Below are positions 50,115 to 64,000 of a stretch of DNA of 64,000 nucleotides, one piece after another. Made by a program: the position numbers and the translations under genes. The DNA comes from Brugia malayi (Eukaryota > Nematoda > Chromadorea > Rhabditida > Onchocercidae). Location: the NCBI RefSeq assembly GCF_000002995.4, contig NW_025062475.1, forward strand, positions 12,804,687 to 12,868,686. Direction: 5' to 3'. The notes beneath the pieces were generated by a model that saw only the letters and a program-made list of their open reading frames with translations, was not told the DNA's origin and searched no databases. Position 1 is the first letter of the stretch. Each line of letters begins with the position of its first letter.

Positions 50115-53100
50115 ATGATGGCAGATGCAGCAACAGCTCATGTGTTATTTGATGAATTTGGGCAACCGTTTCTACTGCTACGTGATCAGGAGAAGCAAAA
50201 ACGTTTAACCGGTACTGAAGCATTAAAGGTAATTGAAAGGACAATGTCACATTTTCATGCTTATGTTTTTTGAAACGATAATAAATATAAAAAATTTTTT
50301 TCCCTAACATTTATGTACTACTGTTGTTTTGTTAGTTTAATAACAAGGTTTAAATTTTTGACGCATATAATTCATAAAAACAAATTCATATTAAATATAG
50401 TGCTTAAAATGTGATATTTGTTGAAATTCTGCAGATAGCGTATTTGACGTATGTGAGTTTATATTATAAATATAGAATCTTGTGTAATTCCTATGTAATT
50501 TTTATTTAATGGTACTAGTAAATCTGAGTGGGTATTTGTCATTTCCATTGGCATGAAAGAAATTGAACTGATTTAAATATTTTTCTTAGATGAAATAAAA
50601 CATTAGTTCTTAATCATTTAAGAGTCATATTCTGGCTGCACGTGCGGTAGTAAGCACACTGAAATCGTCTTTGGGACCTCTTGGTATGGATAAGATGCTT
50701 GTTTCTGGCGATGGTGACGTGACAATTACGAATGATGGTGCTACGATTATGGAAAAGATGGATGTTGAGCATCATGTAGCCCGCCTTATGGTTGAATTGT
50801 CAAAAAGTCAGGATGACGAGATAGGCGATGGTACGACAGGTGTTGTAGGTAATGTTTAAATTTACCTTCCCAATACCAGTAGTAAAATGTGCGGAAGCAT
50901 TAGAATGTTTAAACTATGTTTTTATTTTAATGAGATGAGTGACAAATACATGAATAAAGGTGTTTCTATTGTCTTCATATGTTGCTAAATTATTGTTGAA
51001 TTCTATGTATAAGTAATGGAAGGACTTTTCGGTTCTAAATATTTAAGTCTTCAGATAATTTTCCGATTAAGCATTATGTATTAATACTATTCATTATGTT
51101 TTGTATGTTGCAGTCTTGGCTGGTGCGCTACTGGAACAAGCGGAAGATTTACTTGATAAAGGCATCCATCCGATTAAAATAGCGGATGGATTTGATCTGG
51201 CATGTAAAAAGGCATTGGCAACATTAGAAAATGTTGCGCATTCTTTTCCCATACATAATCGTGAACTACTGATTGAATCAGCTGTTACTGCTTTGGGTTC
51301 AAAAATGTAAATTTAATATCTCAATGAAACATATTTTGTTTTCTTTATTTCTATGCTTACAGCTAGAAATCTTGAAGTATTTTGTCCTGTTTTGTAATGT
51401 ACACGAAATATTTCAAGTGCGATGTGTCATTTTTTTTCCCTTTGTTTCTTTTGTTGAATATCCAAATCTCACTAACACAGTATTTTGGTTTCAGCGTCAA
51501 TCGTTGCATGCGTCGACTCGCGGAAATCGCTGTAGATGCTGTATTGTCAGTAGCAGATTTGGAGACGAAAGATGTCGATTTTGAACTGATCAAAATTGAA
51601 GGGAAAGTGGGAGGCCGATTAGAAGATACATGCCTGGTAAAAGGAGTTGTTATCGATAAGACGATGAGCCATCCTCAAATGCCAAAGGTTACTGTATACA
51701 CAAATATATTATTTTTTAGCTGTTCACTGATGCTAATAATGGATTTTTTATGTTTTCATTATGGCATCAATCATTGCAGGAATTAACTGATGTGAAAATT
51801 GCAATACTTACTTGTCCATTTGAACCACCAAAACCGAAAACAAAACATAAGCTTGATATTACTTCAACTAAAGATTTTCAAAATTTGCGAGAATATGAAC
51901 GAGCAACTTTCGAAAAAATGATCGAACAGGTCATGCTTTGGAGATAAATTGATTTTTCTTTTTTGTTTTCTCCTTTGTTACTAAGAAGAGCATATTTTTT
52001 ATCAGATAATAGTCAGTTGATTTAAATTTGTTCGAGATTTTTTCAGTTGATCATGAAAGTACTACAACTTTTTGTTTGAACTTCAGGTCAAAGATAGTGG
52101 CGCTACTTTAGCAATTTGTCAGTGGGGCTTCGACGATGAGGCCAATCATCTTCTACTTGCTCATAATCTTCCAGCAGTTCGTTGGGTTGGTGGACCTGAA
52201 ATTGAATTAATTGCGATTGCAACTGATGGTCGTATTGTTCCACGTTTTGCTGAACTTAAATCTGAAAAACTGGGAAAAGCTGGAAGAGTTCGCGAGATGT
52301 CATTCGGAACTGCCAAGGTAAATTTTCTTTGATATTATTTTGTCATTCATAATGAATTGGCGATGTAATTGTGAAGCACTGAAATTGGGATTAGAATTAC
52401 ACTCATTATGATGCATTGCCAGTAGTATCAGTAACGCTTGTGCGCTAATGGTAATAAGCAGGTGTCCTAATCTTCTAACGACTGTAGAATAGAACTGGAT
52501 GAAAAGTAAAATTAAAAGCAAATAGTAATAAAAGGTATCTCCAGTTTGTCACTACTTCGTGTTTTTGTGTTTAAAACGTTTATGTTGATAATAAGCTTTC
52601 TAATTGTTGAATAATGGTTAGCTAGAGACAATTTTTTTACAGGATCGTATGCTTTGTATCGAAGAATGCCCGAATAATCGTGCTGTAACGGTGTTTATTC
52701 GAGGTGGCAACAAATTGATGATTGAGGAATCGAAGCGTTGTTTGCATGATGCTCTTTGCGTTGTTCGCAATTTGATCAAAGATAACCGAATTGTTTATGG
52801 TGGTGGCGCAGCAGAAATCTCCTGTTCACTTGCTGTTGCAGAAGAAGCAGATAAAGTAATTTTGTTGCTGTTCAAGTCGGCCATAAATGTTTTTCCGTTT
52901 ATTCTTTATTTTTTTATTTTTTCAAAATTTAAGATATTGTCAGTTTATTTACGAAATTGATGTAATATTTAGATTGAGGGTATTGAACAGTATGCTTTTC
53001 GCGCTTTTGCGGATGCATTGGAAAGTATTCCTATGGCATTGGCTGAAAATTCGGGCCTTTCTTCAATTGGTACAGTAACAGATTTGAAGGCAAAGCAGAT

Positions 53101-53679
53101 CCAGCAGTCTAATCCAAAATTGGGCGTTGATTGTCTTGCTGTTGGCACAAACGGTTAGTTACTGATCAAAGCAGTTCTTTAATAAAAATAAAGTGTTCAA
53201 GTCAGGAGCTTAGTCCCTGAAATTGCTGTTGCTATTGAAATGCGCGCTTATTCATAAGTCACTGTTCTTGATGTTATCAAGTTTAGCATTTCATTAACAG
53301 AAAGTCTTCTATTTTGTACTAATTTAAAAAATAAAAGTTTTATATTATACAAACAAAGAAGTATTCATATTCGTTTTTCAGATATGGAAGAACAAAAGGT
53401 AATGGAGACATTATTGTCGAAAAAAGCACAAATATCTCTTGCAACGCAGGTTTGTTTATTTAGATTTCGCTTGTTCTTTTTTTAATCATTCTGTTGAAAT
53501 GTTCTTTTTTTTTTAGAAAAAAAAACTGACTTTTTAGGATTTACATTTCTTAAATATTGTTTCTCCTATTTTTTGTTATTAGTTATGAATGCAGACAAAT
53601 CTAATTTGATATATGCAATGTTTTGTAGGTAGTACGCATGATCTTGAAAATCGATGATGTCCGAGTTCCGGAGTCATAA
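50115..53679 (+). CDS. cct-5: T-complex protein 1 subunit epsilon (CCT5)
   Basis: One of eight subunits of the cytosolic group II chaperonin TRiC/CCT, which folds actin, tubulin and other proteins using ATP. Exons: 50115-50228, 50623-50848, 51114-51306, 51495-51687, 51780-51929, 52087-52317, 52643-52855, 52973-53153, 53382-53449, 53629-53679; 1620 nt, 539 aa (human 541). Diagnostic blocks: [36 protein letters not shown], the nucleotide-site motif GDGTT (106-110), [37 protein letters not shown] (epsilon-specific), [32 protein letters not shown] and [11 protein letters not shown]. All intron phases agree. Two ATGs in tandem open the frame (50115 and 50118). Exon 2 has a weak TTTAAG acceptor. 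AATAAA at 53751 fits the 3' end. The next gene on the same strand is the ATF-7-like factor. Confidence 0.97.
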
Positions 53680-53750
53680 TAGCAGAAGTGTTCAATTTGA
53701 TGATATTATTACTAACCACTTAAATTGTTTTGTTGCTTTTCAAAATTGGA

Positions 53751-53756
53751 AATAAA
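53751..53756 (+). terminator. Poly(A) signal AATAAA of cct-5
   Basis: Canonical hexamer 72 bases after the cct-5 stop codon. Confidence 0.65.
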
Positions 53757-56390
53757 TTTCTTTTTAATTTGAGTTTTTCTTAAATTTTAAAATTATGCCG
53801 TTCATTCGGCTTTTAGTATTGTTAATATCTATGAAATTATTGAACCATTTGTTTTGGTACACAGTTGCTCTTGATTTTGCATAACTGACTGAATGGATTG
53901 GAGGAATGATGAAAATATAAAATATTTTTTCTAGAATTTCTTTTTTTTTTTTGCATAGTTGAAGAAGAAAATATGCGATATAGTTGAATATCATGACCGC
54001 CGATAGTGATGTACTAAATAGCTGTAGGGCGGTGAGCATTAAGAAACGAAATAGCCGTGGGCATATGTACGTAGTTTTTGCATACATGTATGTTTTTTTG
54101 TTATTAAATAGGTTAGAAAAAGGTAGACTTGTTCTGAAATTTTATAATTTAATTTTTATCTTACTGATGGTAGCTGCTTGTTTTCTACTCCCTAAAAAAA
54201 AAGTTTTTTTTTTTTTTTTTTACGGTGTGAGGAATAGTATAGTGTTTAGAATATTAAAATAACTATTGATTAGAAAACAAGTAAGGAGAAATTAGGCTTC
54301 CATTGATGCAAATGTTTATGGAGTGATATTTGTCATCGAATTATTAAAATTTTGAGAGTAATGTAATGGTATAAGCTTGTAAATTTTTTGTTGATGAGAA
54401 AATACAGTTTCTAGTAGCAGTGCGCAATATACTTTAGTTTGGATATTTCTTAGTTTCTCAGTCTCTTACCACATCCTCAAGTTCATATGATCAGAAAATA
54501 GAGCTGAAACAGGTCAATCTTTTGAATATGATTTGTTAGAACTGCTTTAACTATGCAAACTGAATTCGTCAAAATGTAAAAACATGGGTGTTCAAAAAAA
54601 AAAAAACTTGTATTGCTTTTGTACCGTATTCTTTCACAGACTGAAAAAATGATAAGAGAGATGGGAAGGGAATATTTGGCTATTTTCTTAGTTGCTTTCG
54701 AAATTTTAATGATAGTTTGCTTTTTAAATAAAAAATAGATACGATTCAGTTGGTGCAGTATGACATGGCATATTTGGATTTGTTTCCATCGACATTGGGT
54801 GAGATGAAGCGAAAATCACTCGTTGTATAAATGAAATGATGCGTTAAAAATGCTTGAAAAATTGAGGATACTGGAGGGTTGGGTTTGGCGTACAATCACT
54901 TTACGGAATAGATTCCATTTTGTAATTTTGAGGGAAGGAGGAAAAGAAATAGGAGGACAAATATTGGACATTACTCTTTACAATTTTATGAAGCCTAGTA
55001 AATTGAAATTAGATTTTTTAGTGATATTCAGCAACTAGTTTCTATGCATTGTTTCCATTTTTTTTTAAAAACTTTCTAGTTTAATTTTATTTTGGGATGC
55101 TATATGACTATGCTAAGCATAAATTAGAGTACTGACATTTTAAACCGGAAATTTTACGATTGGTCATTTGGAAAAGCGTCCATTAGAACTGTATTTCGTC
55201 ATCATTAATAATTTTCATGTTAAAAAAAAAATTATTTGACTATGCTTGTGCCAAAATAAAAGGTATTTGCTTTAGCAAACAATTTTAGTTGTCCATAAAT
55301 CAGAATTTGACAGGATGATAAAAAACTTTTTTTCTTTGTTATTTTCTAAAACAATGCATTACTACCATCGTTTAATTTACTTAATAGTAAATTTAACCTT
55401 CATCATCGTTAAGAAAAGGAAAAAAGTGTCATGGATTTTTACTCGAACATTAACAGCAACGCAAGTGTTGCGTAATAACCAACTGTTGTTACGAAGGCAA
55501 AAAAAAAAGAAAAGAAAAATTGCCATGGATTTTGGACATATAACAACGACATGAGAGTTGTGTAATGTCTGCTTCTCAGCGACATATTTTGGTGGATTTT
55601 AATCAAGCAAACTAAGGAATTGGTAAGTTATATTACTCGAGTGATTCGAAGTATTTTTACCTTCCTATAATAGATTATATGAAATAATTCTGACGCAAAT
55701 ATGTGTTCTTTTTCCTTTTTTCTCTCTGAAGATGTTGATGTTTTCATAGTTATGATTCATGCTATTTACGATTAAGCTTTCTACGGAGTGAGCAATAGGT
55801 GGAATAACTGCTACCATATTAAAAAAAAAGTGCTTCATATGGAAGATTTTAGTCAGGAATATGTTTTATTTTTCCTACTTTCCTTTCCTATCATTGCTTA
55901 CTTTCTCATCATATTTTCATACTGATTTAGGATATTTCATTGTACATATTGTTACTTCAGTAAATTATTTCTTCCTGGATTTTCAGTTATTGATTGTCAA
56001 ATAACCAATTTACAGAAGAAAACTCATTTGTTTTGTTGATCGTATGTCTATAGCGACAAATACATCCAGCAATGTTACTACAACTTATACAAATGGACCA
56101 ATGGTAAGTTTTTTTTTTTTTTTTTCCTTTTTTGCACTCCGTTTCATTTTTTATTAAAAAGAAAAACTTTTATAAATGGTTTAGGATGGTTTTTTAATGT
56201 TTTGCTCATTTCATTTACTATTCTTAATACTAACCTTGGAAATATTTTAAGCAGTTTATAATGTGATTTATCATCCAAGAAATGCTGCACGAAGTGATGC
56301 GATATCATTTATATCCAATTAGTTAATTAATAATCTATAACCTTTTTTTCCTTGAAAATTTTGATTTGTTAATGTTGTTTGTGGATGTAG
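53757..56390. other. Intergenic region between cct-5 and the ATF-7-like gene
   Basis: 2.6 kb without a confident gene. An ORF at 56044-56103 (MSIATNTSSNVTTTYTNGPM) ends at a good ATG|GTAAGT donor and looks like a short 5' exon, but its phase does not join the next exon at 56391, so it may be a 5' UTR exon, belong with a missed small exon, or be chance. A small hairpin lies at 55471-55493. Confidence 0.45.
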
Positions 56391-56412
56391 AACTCTGTTA
56401 CCATTTGAGCTC

Positions 56413-59400
56413 ATGAAGATGGAAAGTGTAGTGCAGCGGGATGATTCATCGGTAGATGTCGTTACATTGGAAACCCCGAATTTGACATCACTCATTGGTA
56501 CCAATTCAGCCACATTACCACGTAAGTTCACTATCATTGAAATATAATCATCTGATTAAGTTATTATTATGTTACCGAAGGAATTGGCTTATATGTTTCT
56601 CCCTTTCCCAAAATCAGCTTTCATTATTTTAATCACCTTTACTAAAATGGTTATTTCATAATTTGATAAATAATAAAATTCCTTTATTGTTAAGAGTTAT
56701 GCATTATACAAATATTCCGTTTATACAAATGGATTTAGTGATTACTTGAAAATTAATTCCTTCTAACTGCACTCTTTTGGAAAAAACGTTCATTTTTCCT
56801 ATCACCATTATTGTTTGTTGTTGTTTAGTTCCACATTCTTAAAGCATAGTCAATATGTAGTCGATGGAGTTTTACAGTTACTATAGTTTGCAGTCAGTTT
56901 TCACAAACTTATTTGTGTATAGTATGTATCAGTATTATTATTTTCCCACTATTCATATAAGAAATTTGTTGACGATTTGTACGATTTCATCTCGACGACT
57001 TTTTGTAGCGGATTTTCCATCAACAGCTGAACTGATGCAGAAATGTCTCACTGTCAACCCATTTGAATTAAAATTTCGTGAAGCAAATCGACGTATCAGT
57101 CAGTGCAGTGAAGAACTTCTTGAGCAGGTTTATCATTTTTACAACTTATACATTTTCTTCTACTGAAGATTGAAAAAGCATGTTGGAGGACCATGAAAGT
57201 AACATCAAATTATTTATTGAAAGTGGTAGTACGATTTAGTTCTGTGTAAAGCTGTTATTCCAGCTGAATTATTCCTTTTTTCTTCCTTTGCAGAATGGAC
57301 TTGTTCCGGTGACGCTTTCATTGCCGACGACAGGTGGCATAACCTTGCTGAAACTGCCATCATCTTTGGCCCATTCTCCGGGTATCTTCTCAAACATCAA
57401 CGTTCTTTCAGCGGATTTCGAAGGTGATGGGTTAAAAAGTGCTGACTTGTCGCGTTTAGTGCAACAGGTAAAAGTATTTTTGCTATAAATGGCAAATGAA
57501 TGGAAAGAATATAGTTGTATTATTAAATAACGAATATTTCGGTTTTAGATGAAAGATAATGGTGGTTTGTCGACGCAGAATTCACGAACTAGTGAAGACA
57601 CTGGGCAGGCACCTCGAACTGCTGATGTACTTAATGCCGTCCTTGATATGCATTCTGATAGGTTGGGATCGCTTGGTTTTCTTGGTACAACTGGCGCTAC
57701 TACTCCGCCTTTGGTATATTTCATATCATTGCTTCAGAATGTAGTAATCGTGATCATTAATTTTTGATGCGCAACATTTTTTTTATAAAACAATGGAGAC
57801 CATATAATATTGCTTTTCGTTGAAATGCCTGAAATATTTTACTTTCAAAAACAAATAGGAAAAATTTTTGTCTTGAAAAATTGCACGACGGATTATGTGT
57901 TTCATTAAAATAAGAGTAAATGTTAACTGTATTGATCTCTGAATCTTTGAAGCCTATAATTTGTCTTTTAGTAAATGTTCAAATTGAAGAATTCGAGATA
58001 ACGTATTAAAATAAATGTATTACTTTCTGCTTTTCAGAAAGGACCATTGGGATCAATCATACCGACATCATCATCTGTTGCTGTAGCTCTTTGTTCTGAT
58101 TTGTCTGCAGTTGCACCATCAACATCGTGTACTGCAGGTGTTATTGGTCCTGAATGTACATCCACTTTACTCTCATGTTCGCCATGTTCCTCAGAATCAG
58201 CTTCCGCTTCTTTAACACCGTTAATTTCTGCTATAAATAGTCCCGTTGTCAGTGCACCAACGAATATTTCAAGACCCGGAAGCTCTGCATCAGTACAAAC
58301 GCCGTATGTAAATGCGATTTAACTTATAAATGTTTCGTTTTCGCTTGATTGCGTGATATCAGTATTGACACTGTTTATGTTACCATTTTTTCCTTTTTCA
58401 GTAAAAAACGATTGTCAGTACGCGCAGCAGCGGCAGCAGCAGCTGCTGCTGCAGCGGTAGCTGTACCATCAAGTATTGCGCCAGTTGTTTCAGCTCCTTT
58501 TCTAAGTGCTGTTGGAACAGTAAGTTTTTTTCATCTTACAAATAATATTTTAAGTGAAGATTTAAATTGGAAAAGGTGGTAAAATTTTGCAGAGATGAAT
58601 AAAACAACAGAGTTTTAAGAATGTCGTGATTCGAATCAGAATTTTCAAAGTTTCAATATTCCTTATAAGTTAGATGAAGTGTTACATAAAAGATCTAGCT
58701 TATTTATTTGATTTTCATTAATCTGCTTTTGTTAAGTGTGAAAAATTTTCCTCAAAATCGATTTCGAAATTATTTTTTGGATGAAATTGAGCTTTTAAGC
58801 TATTACCGGCAGCAAACGTTGAGGAGCGGAGTGATGTGTCGCAAATTTCAAATACACAATTATCGCCAACAGATCACTGGGATCCTCGTGATGTGAAACC
58901 AGTGATTTCTGTGAAAAATGCACCATCATCATTACAGGCAGTAGGTCTTTGTAGAACATTAATAGGAAAGAAGACAGAAGCAAATAGGTTTTTTTTTTAA
59001 ATCATTTATCAGTTTGACAGTTTTTAGGCAGGTGATTCGATCTTTCATCCATAAACAAAGATACTCTGTTCATGTCCATTGATTTGCAGAACCAGCAGTA
59101 TTTTGATCACGAAGAAGTCATTTATCCGCAGGATGAGCAGCGTAAACATACGGAAATATTGTCATCCGCATCAAGAAGGTTTGTTTTCAGTTAAACAATA
59201 TTTCTGAGAAACGCAGAACATAAACCTTTAATTGAATTAATTTTCATCTGAATGGCCGGGGAATTGTTACTTAACATACGTATATTTCGCACTCATAAGT
59301 TAATAATGTAAATGGTCCTTGTATTTATTATTTTCGAATGAAAGATTGCTTATCTTCCAATCTTTTTTTGAATTACATAGCTTTTTCTTTGCATCTTATT

Positions 59401-60246
59401 AAGTTTATTTTAATAATTTATGTAATTTGTGTGCCGAGTATAACAAATTACAGCAGAGAAAGTACTATATCCCGTTCAGCAGTCACCTCAACAGCGTCAT
59501 CACATCGCGGTGGACGAGGACGTGGTCGTAGTTCTCTTACTGCAGATTTACCACCCGATGAACGTCGTGTTACAATTCTGGAAAGGAATAAAGCAGCTGC
59601 TGTGAGGTATCGGAAGCGAAAAAAGGAAGAACATGATGAAATGATTACACGTGTTCATTTATTGGAACAGGAAAAAGTGTCACTCTCCGTATGTCAATAT
59701 AATTTGTTAAAAGATTTTTAAATTATACAGCTGAAAGCTTTTTTAAGATATGAAATGGTGAAAATTAGTAGTTGAAAAATTTTTATTTTTGTAAGTTACT
59801 CTGCATAAGTGATGAATTTCTAATGAGAATAAAACACTGATGAATTTCTAATGAGAATAAAACAGGCATCTAGATGATAAAGAAGTAAGATACTGTTTTC
59901 TATTGTAGGATTCAAATCAAATATTAACTGGTTTAAATTTCTAATTAGTGCATTTCGTATTTTGATTAAACATTTAGTATTTTTTTAACCCGAAAATTTA
60001 GTAAATTTTTTGCAGACTCAGAATCAAATACTGCGTCGTGAACTGGAAAGAGTTACAGCTTTGCTGAAAACACGTGAAGCATGTTGTGTTTGCCACTTGA
60101 GCGGTGTAGGGGAATGTTTGCGGAATGATTCACCCTTAGAAGTAGATGTCCTTTCTCCTCAAGCTCAGTCACATCATGATCTCTCCAATTATTTATCACA
60201 GCAATTGGTTTCATCGGTCAGTCCTAACAAGAAGCCGTCAAAATGA
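56413..60246 (+). CDS. atf-7: bZIP transcription factor, ATF2/ATF7 type
   Basis: Nuclear factor; in C. elegans ATF-7 is the p38/PMK-1 target in innate immunity. Exons: 56413-56521 (exon begins at acceptor TGTAG, 56391), 57009-57127, 57294-57467, 57549-57713, 58038-58303, 58402-58519, 58800-58940, 59090-59178, 59454-59688, 60016-60246; 1647 nt, 548 aa. Exon 2 carries [20 protein letters not shown], resembling the ATF2 region after its phospho-sites. The middle is Ser/Ala/Pro-rich, with an 11-Ala run in exon 6. The bZIP starts at about 429 ([20 protein letters not shown]) and continues as a leucine zipper across the last intron ([20 protein letters not shown]). The N-terminal C2H2 finger of ATF2 is not seen. 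The 5' end is uncertain: the start used is the first ATG in exon 56391-56521, assuming trans-splicing. The tail after the zipper is Cys-rich ([15 protein letters not shown]), then Ser/Gln-rich. Confidence 0.86.
59810..59865. repeat. Two-copy 28-bp tandem duplication in an atf-7 intron
   Basis: TGATGAATTTCTAATGAGAA occurs at 59810 and again at 59838, period 28. The copies differ only at their last base (C versus G). Confidence 0.93.
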
Positions 60247-60292
60247 TTTTCTAAAATTTTTTGATGGACTGATTTCGAAAAATGATTCCAAA

Positions 60293-60298
60293 AATAAA
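60293..60298 (+). terminator. Poly(A) signal AATAAA of the ATF-7-like gene
   Basis: Canonical hexamer about 47 bases after the stop codon. Confidence 0.55.
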
Positions 60299-61790
60299 AT
60301 ATACTCAGACATGATGGCATATTATATGTTTTTAGTTTTTTTCCATGAGTTTTACTTTTCATCCTTTTCAAAATTGAAGAACTCATCGTTAGGCCTTTTT
60401 ATCCGGTCTTTTAATTATCAGGTTTTTTTGAGTTAATAATGAGCTAGTTTAATAAATTTTTAGGAATATTCCTAGTTGAAAGAACATATCAAGTATTAAG
60501 GACGGAGTATAATGTCTAAAAGACTGAATAGTATTGAAATATGGCTAACTTTTTTTTTCCACTCATTAGTAAAAAGTTTTAATTTGCATTCCTATTTCAT
60601 TATTTTCTTCCAAATCGAATAAGGCATGGAAATATGTATGATCCTTGAATGTAAGATTCGTAAACATAAAATTCCACGATAATAGAAATTTAGGATTTGT
60701 TAATTTTCTGCATGGGAAGTTTCAAGATTGAAATTTCACCGGTTATGTTTGCTCTCTTCTAGAGATTGCTTCATGCATTTGTCGTTTGCACTTTCTCATG
60801 TGTTTATATGGTACGCGTTTGGTATTGTTATGATTGAATATTTTCATTTATTTTTTAATTCTTTGTATGTACATTTTTTATTCATACTGTAAAAAATGAC
60901 TTGGTCTTTAGAAATATTTTTGAACCGATGGATGAAAAATGATTAGATGCCAAAAATTTTCTTTCCAAATATTATCTATCGTACATTTTTAAAATGCACA
61001 TTCATGACTTAATGGATAGTAAAAAAATACATGCCTCATTAGCAGGATTTGATTTTGGTATTTTGTCTTGGAAGATTTAGTGAAAGATAAAGTTTGTGAC
61101 AGTTAACGAAATAGGCATAAACCATTGATTATATTGAATAAGTGGAAGACACAGTTTTACTTCTGACAGATGACGAAACATTGATTGTTTCAGAAATTTG
61201 AACAATCAGTAAGAATTTTTTTTTAAGCTGAAGAAATCTTAATGCAAGACAAGTAAGAATTAAAAATTATTGAAAATTGATACTTGTTTTTCATAGTTAG
61301 AATTTCCAATTTTGATAGTTTTTTCCACTGATTTATCACATGAGTGATTTCTTGTAAGTGGAACTTATAATGCAGCATTTATATTTTTTTTCCAGGTTTT
61401 TTATTTCGTGTGTCATATTTTTATTTGAATGTTATTTATTCATTGTGGGCATTAATCTTATGTACTACTAATAGTTATCACTGACTGATCCTGAATTGTT
61501 TTGAATTAAATAATGGGTCCTTTTTTTCTGGTCAGTAAGAGGCCAGGGTTTTTTACTTCTATATTTTTCGTAATCTTTTTCTTTTCTGTTAAATTCTCTT
61601 TTTTTCATTGTATTTATTATTTCTTCATAATAGATTTTGTATTTATTTCTTCATAGTAGGTTTCATCGGTCATTTCTTTAGTTTTTTTTTTATGGCTAAC
61701 TTATTTTGTTATTTAATGTCTTGTTGTTTATGTGAAATTTATTCTCAATTTGAATGCATTCAGTTCTAGACCGGTGTACATCTTTTCCAG
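60299..61790. other. AT-rich intergenic DNA after the ATF-7-like gene
   Basis: No gene recognised on either strand; T-rich on the plus strand with no array. Confidence 0.5.
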
Positions 61791-61823
61791 AATCTGTAAT
61801 ATAAATTTGTATTGATGGAACAG
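61791..61823 (+). other. Possible trans-spliced first exon of a gene beyond the right edge
   Basis: A strong acceptor CTTTTCCAG is followed by 33 bases, then a strong donor CAG|GTGAGTG. Inside is ATG GAA CAG (61815-61823), so the start would be Met-Glu-Gln with the next exon after a phase 0 intron. I found no downstream coding exon before 64000, so this is a weak call based only on paired splice signals. Confidence 0.25.

Positions 61824-64000
<2,177 letters not shown>

Noticed and set aside
53984..54262. 92-aa plus-strand ORF after cct-5
   Set aside because: Lysine/phenylalanine runs from A and T tracts, no acceptor close to the ATG and no recognisable domain.

Overview
The window is nuclear DNA from a nematode, most likely a filarial (onchocercid) species. 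The sequence is very AT-rich with many poly(A)/poly(T) runs. Genes have many small exons and mostly short introns that usually end in TTTCAG or TTTTAG, and several start codons sit about 10-20 bases after a splice acceptor with no upstream coding exon, as expected for spliced-leader trans-splicing. The proteins look nematode-like. From memory, the recognised genes have C. elegans orthologues on chromosome III; this needs checking. The species call is an inference. No bacterial, viral or transposon gene was recognised.

Layout from left to right: (1) 1-521, minus: ribosomal protein eL21 (rpl-21), cut by the left edge. (2) 1054-1248, minus: a doubtful small ORF. (3) 2315-2760, plus: two-exon gene for complex III subunit 9 (UQCR10/QCR9). 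(4) 3315-3653: three copies of a 113-bp tandem repeat. (5) 3744-4906, minus: splicing factor BUD31. (6) 7007-31332, minus: DNA polymerase theta, 26 coding exons over 24 kb, predicted 1738 aa. (7) 21285-24537, plus: the VSX/CHX10-class homeobox gene ceh-10, wholly inside one 7.7-kb intron of the polymerase theta gene and on the opposite strand. (8) 32719-39512, minus: KIF4-family chromokinesin, 23 coding exons, predicted 1112 aa. (9) 40904-45154, plus: class II fumarase. (10) 45155-50114: about 5 kb without a recognisable gene, rich in microsatellites. (11) 50115-53679, plus: chaperonin subunit CCT-epsilon. (12) 56413-60246, plus: ATF2/ATF7-type bZIP factor. (13) 60247-64000: AT-rich DNA with a long ATT array and one exon-like start that may belong to a gene beyond the right edge.

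The exon models were built by hand from splice signals, reading phase and family alignment from memory. Exon lengths sum to whole codons for every complete gene (polymerase theta 5217 nt, KIF4 3339, fumarase 1515, CCT5 1620, ceh-10 1047, UQCR10 198, BUD31 444; ATF-7 1647 from the chosen ATG). This supports the models strongly but does not replace transcript data.

The genes are mostly housekeeping genes (translation, splicing, respiration, TCA cycle, protein folding, mitosis, end joining) plus two transcription factors. They do not form one pathway. The most interesting points are the homeobox gene nested in the polymerase theta gene, linkages that seem shared with C. elegans (ceh-10 with polq-1; cct-5 with atf-7), a polymerase theta whose polymerase domain appears to lack the vertebrate insert loops, a KIF4 without its cysteine-rich region, and a non-standard bZIP basic region. 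I did not find a convincing previously undescribed system.
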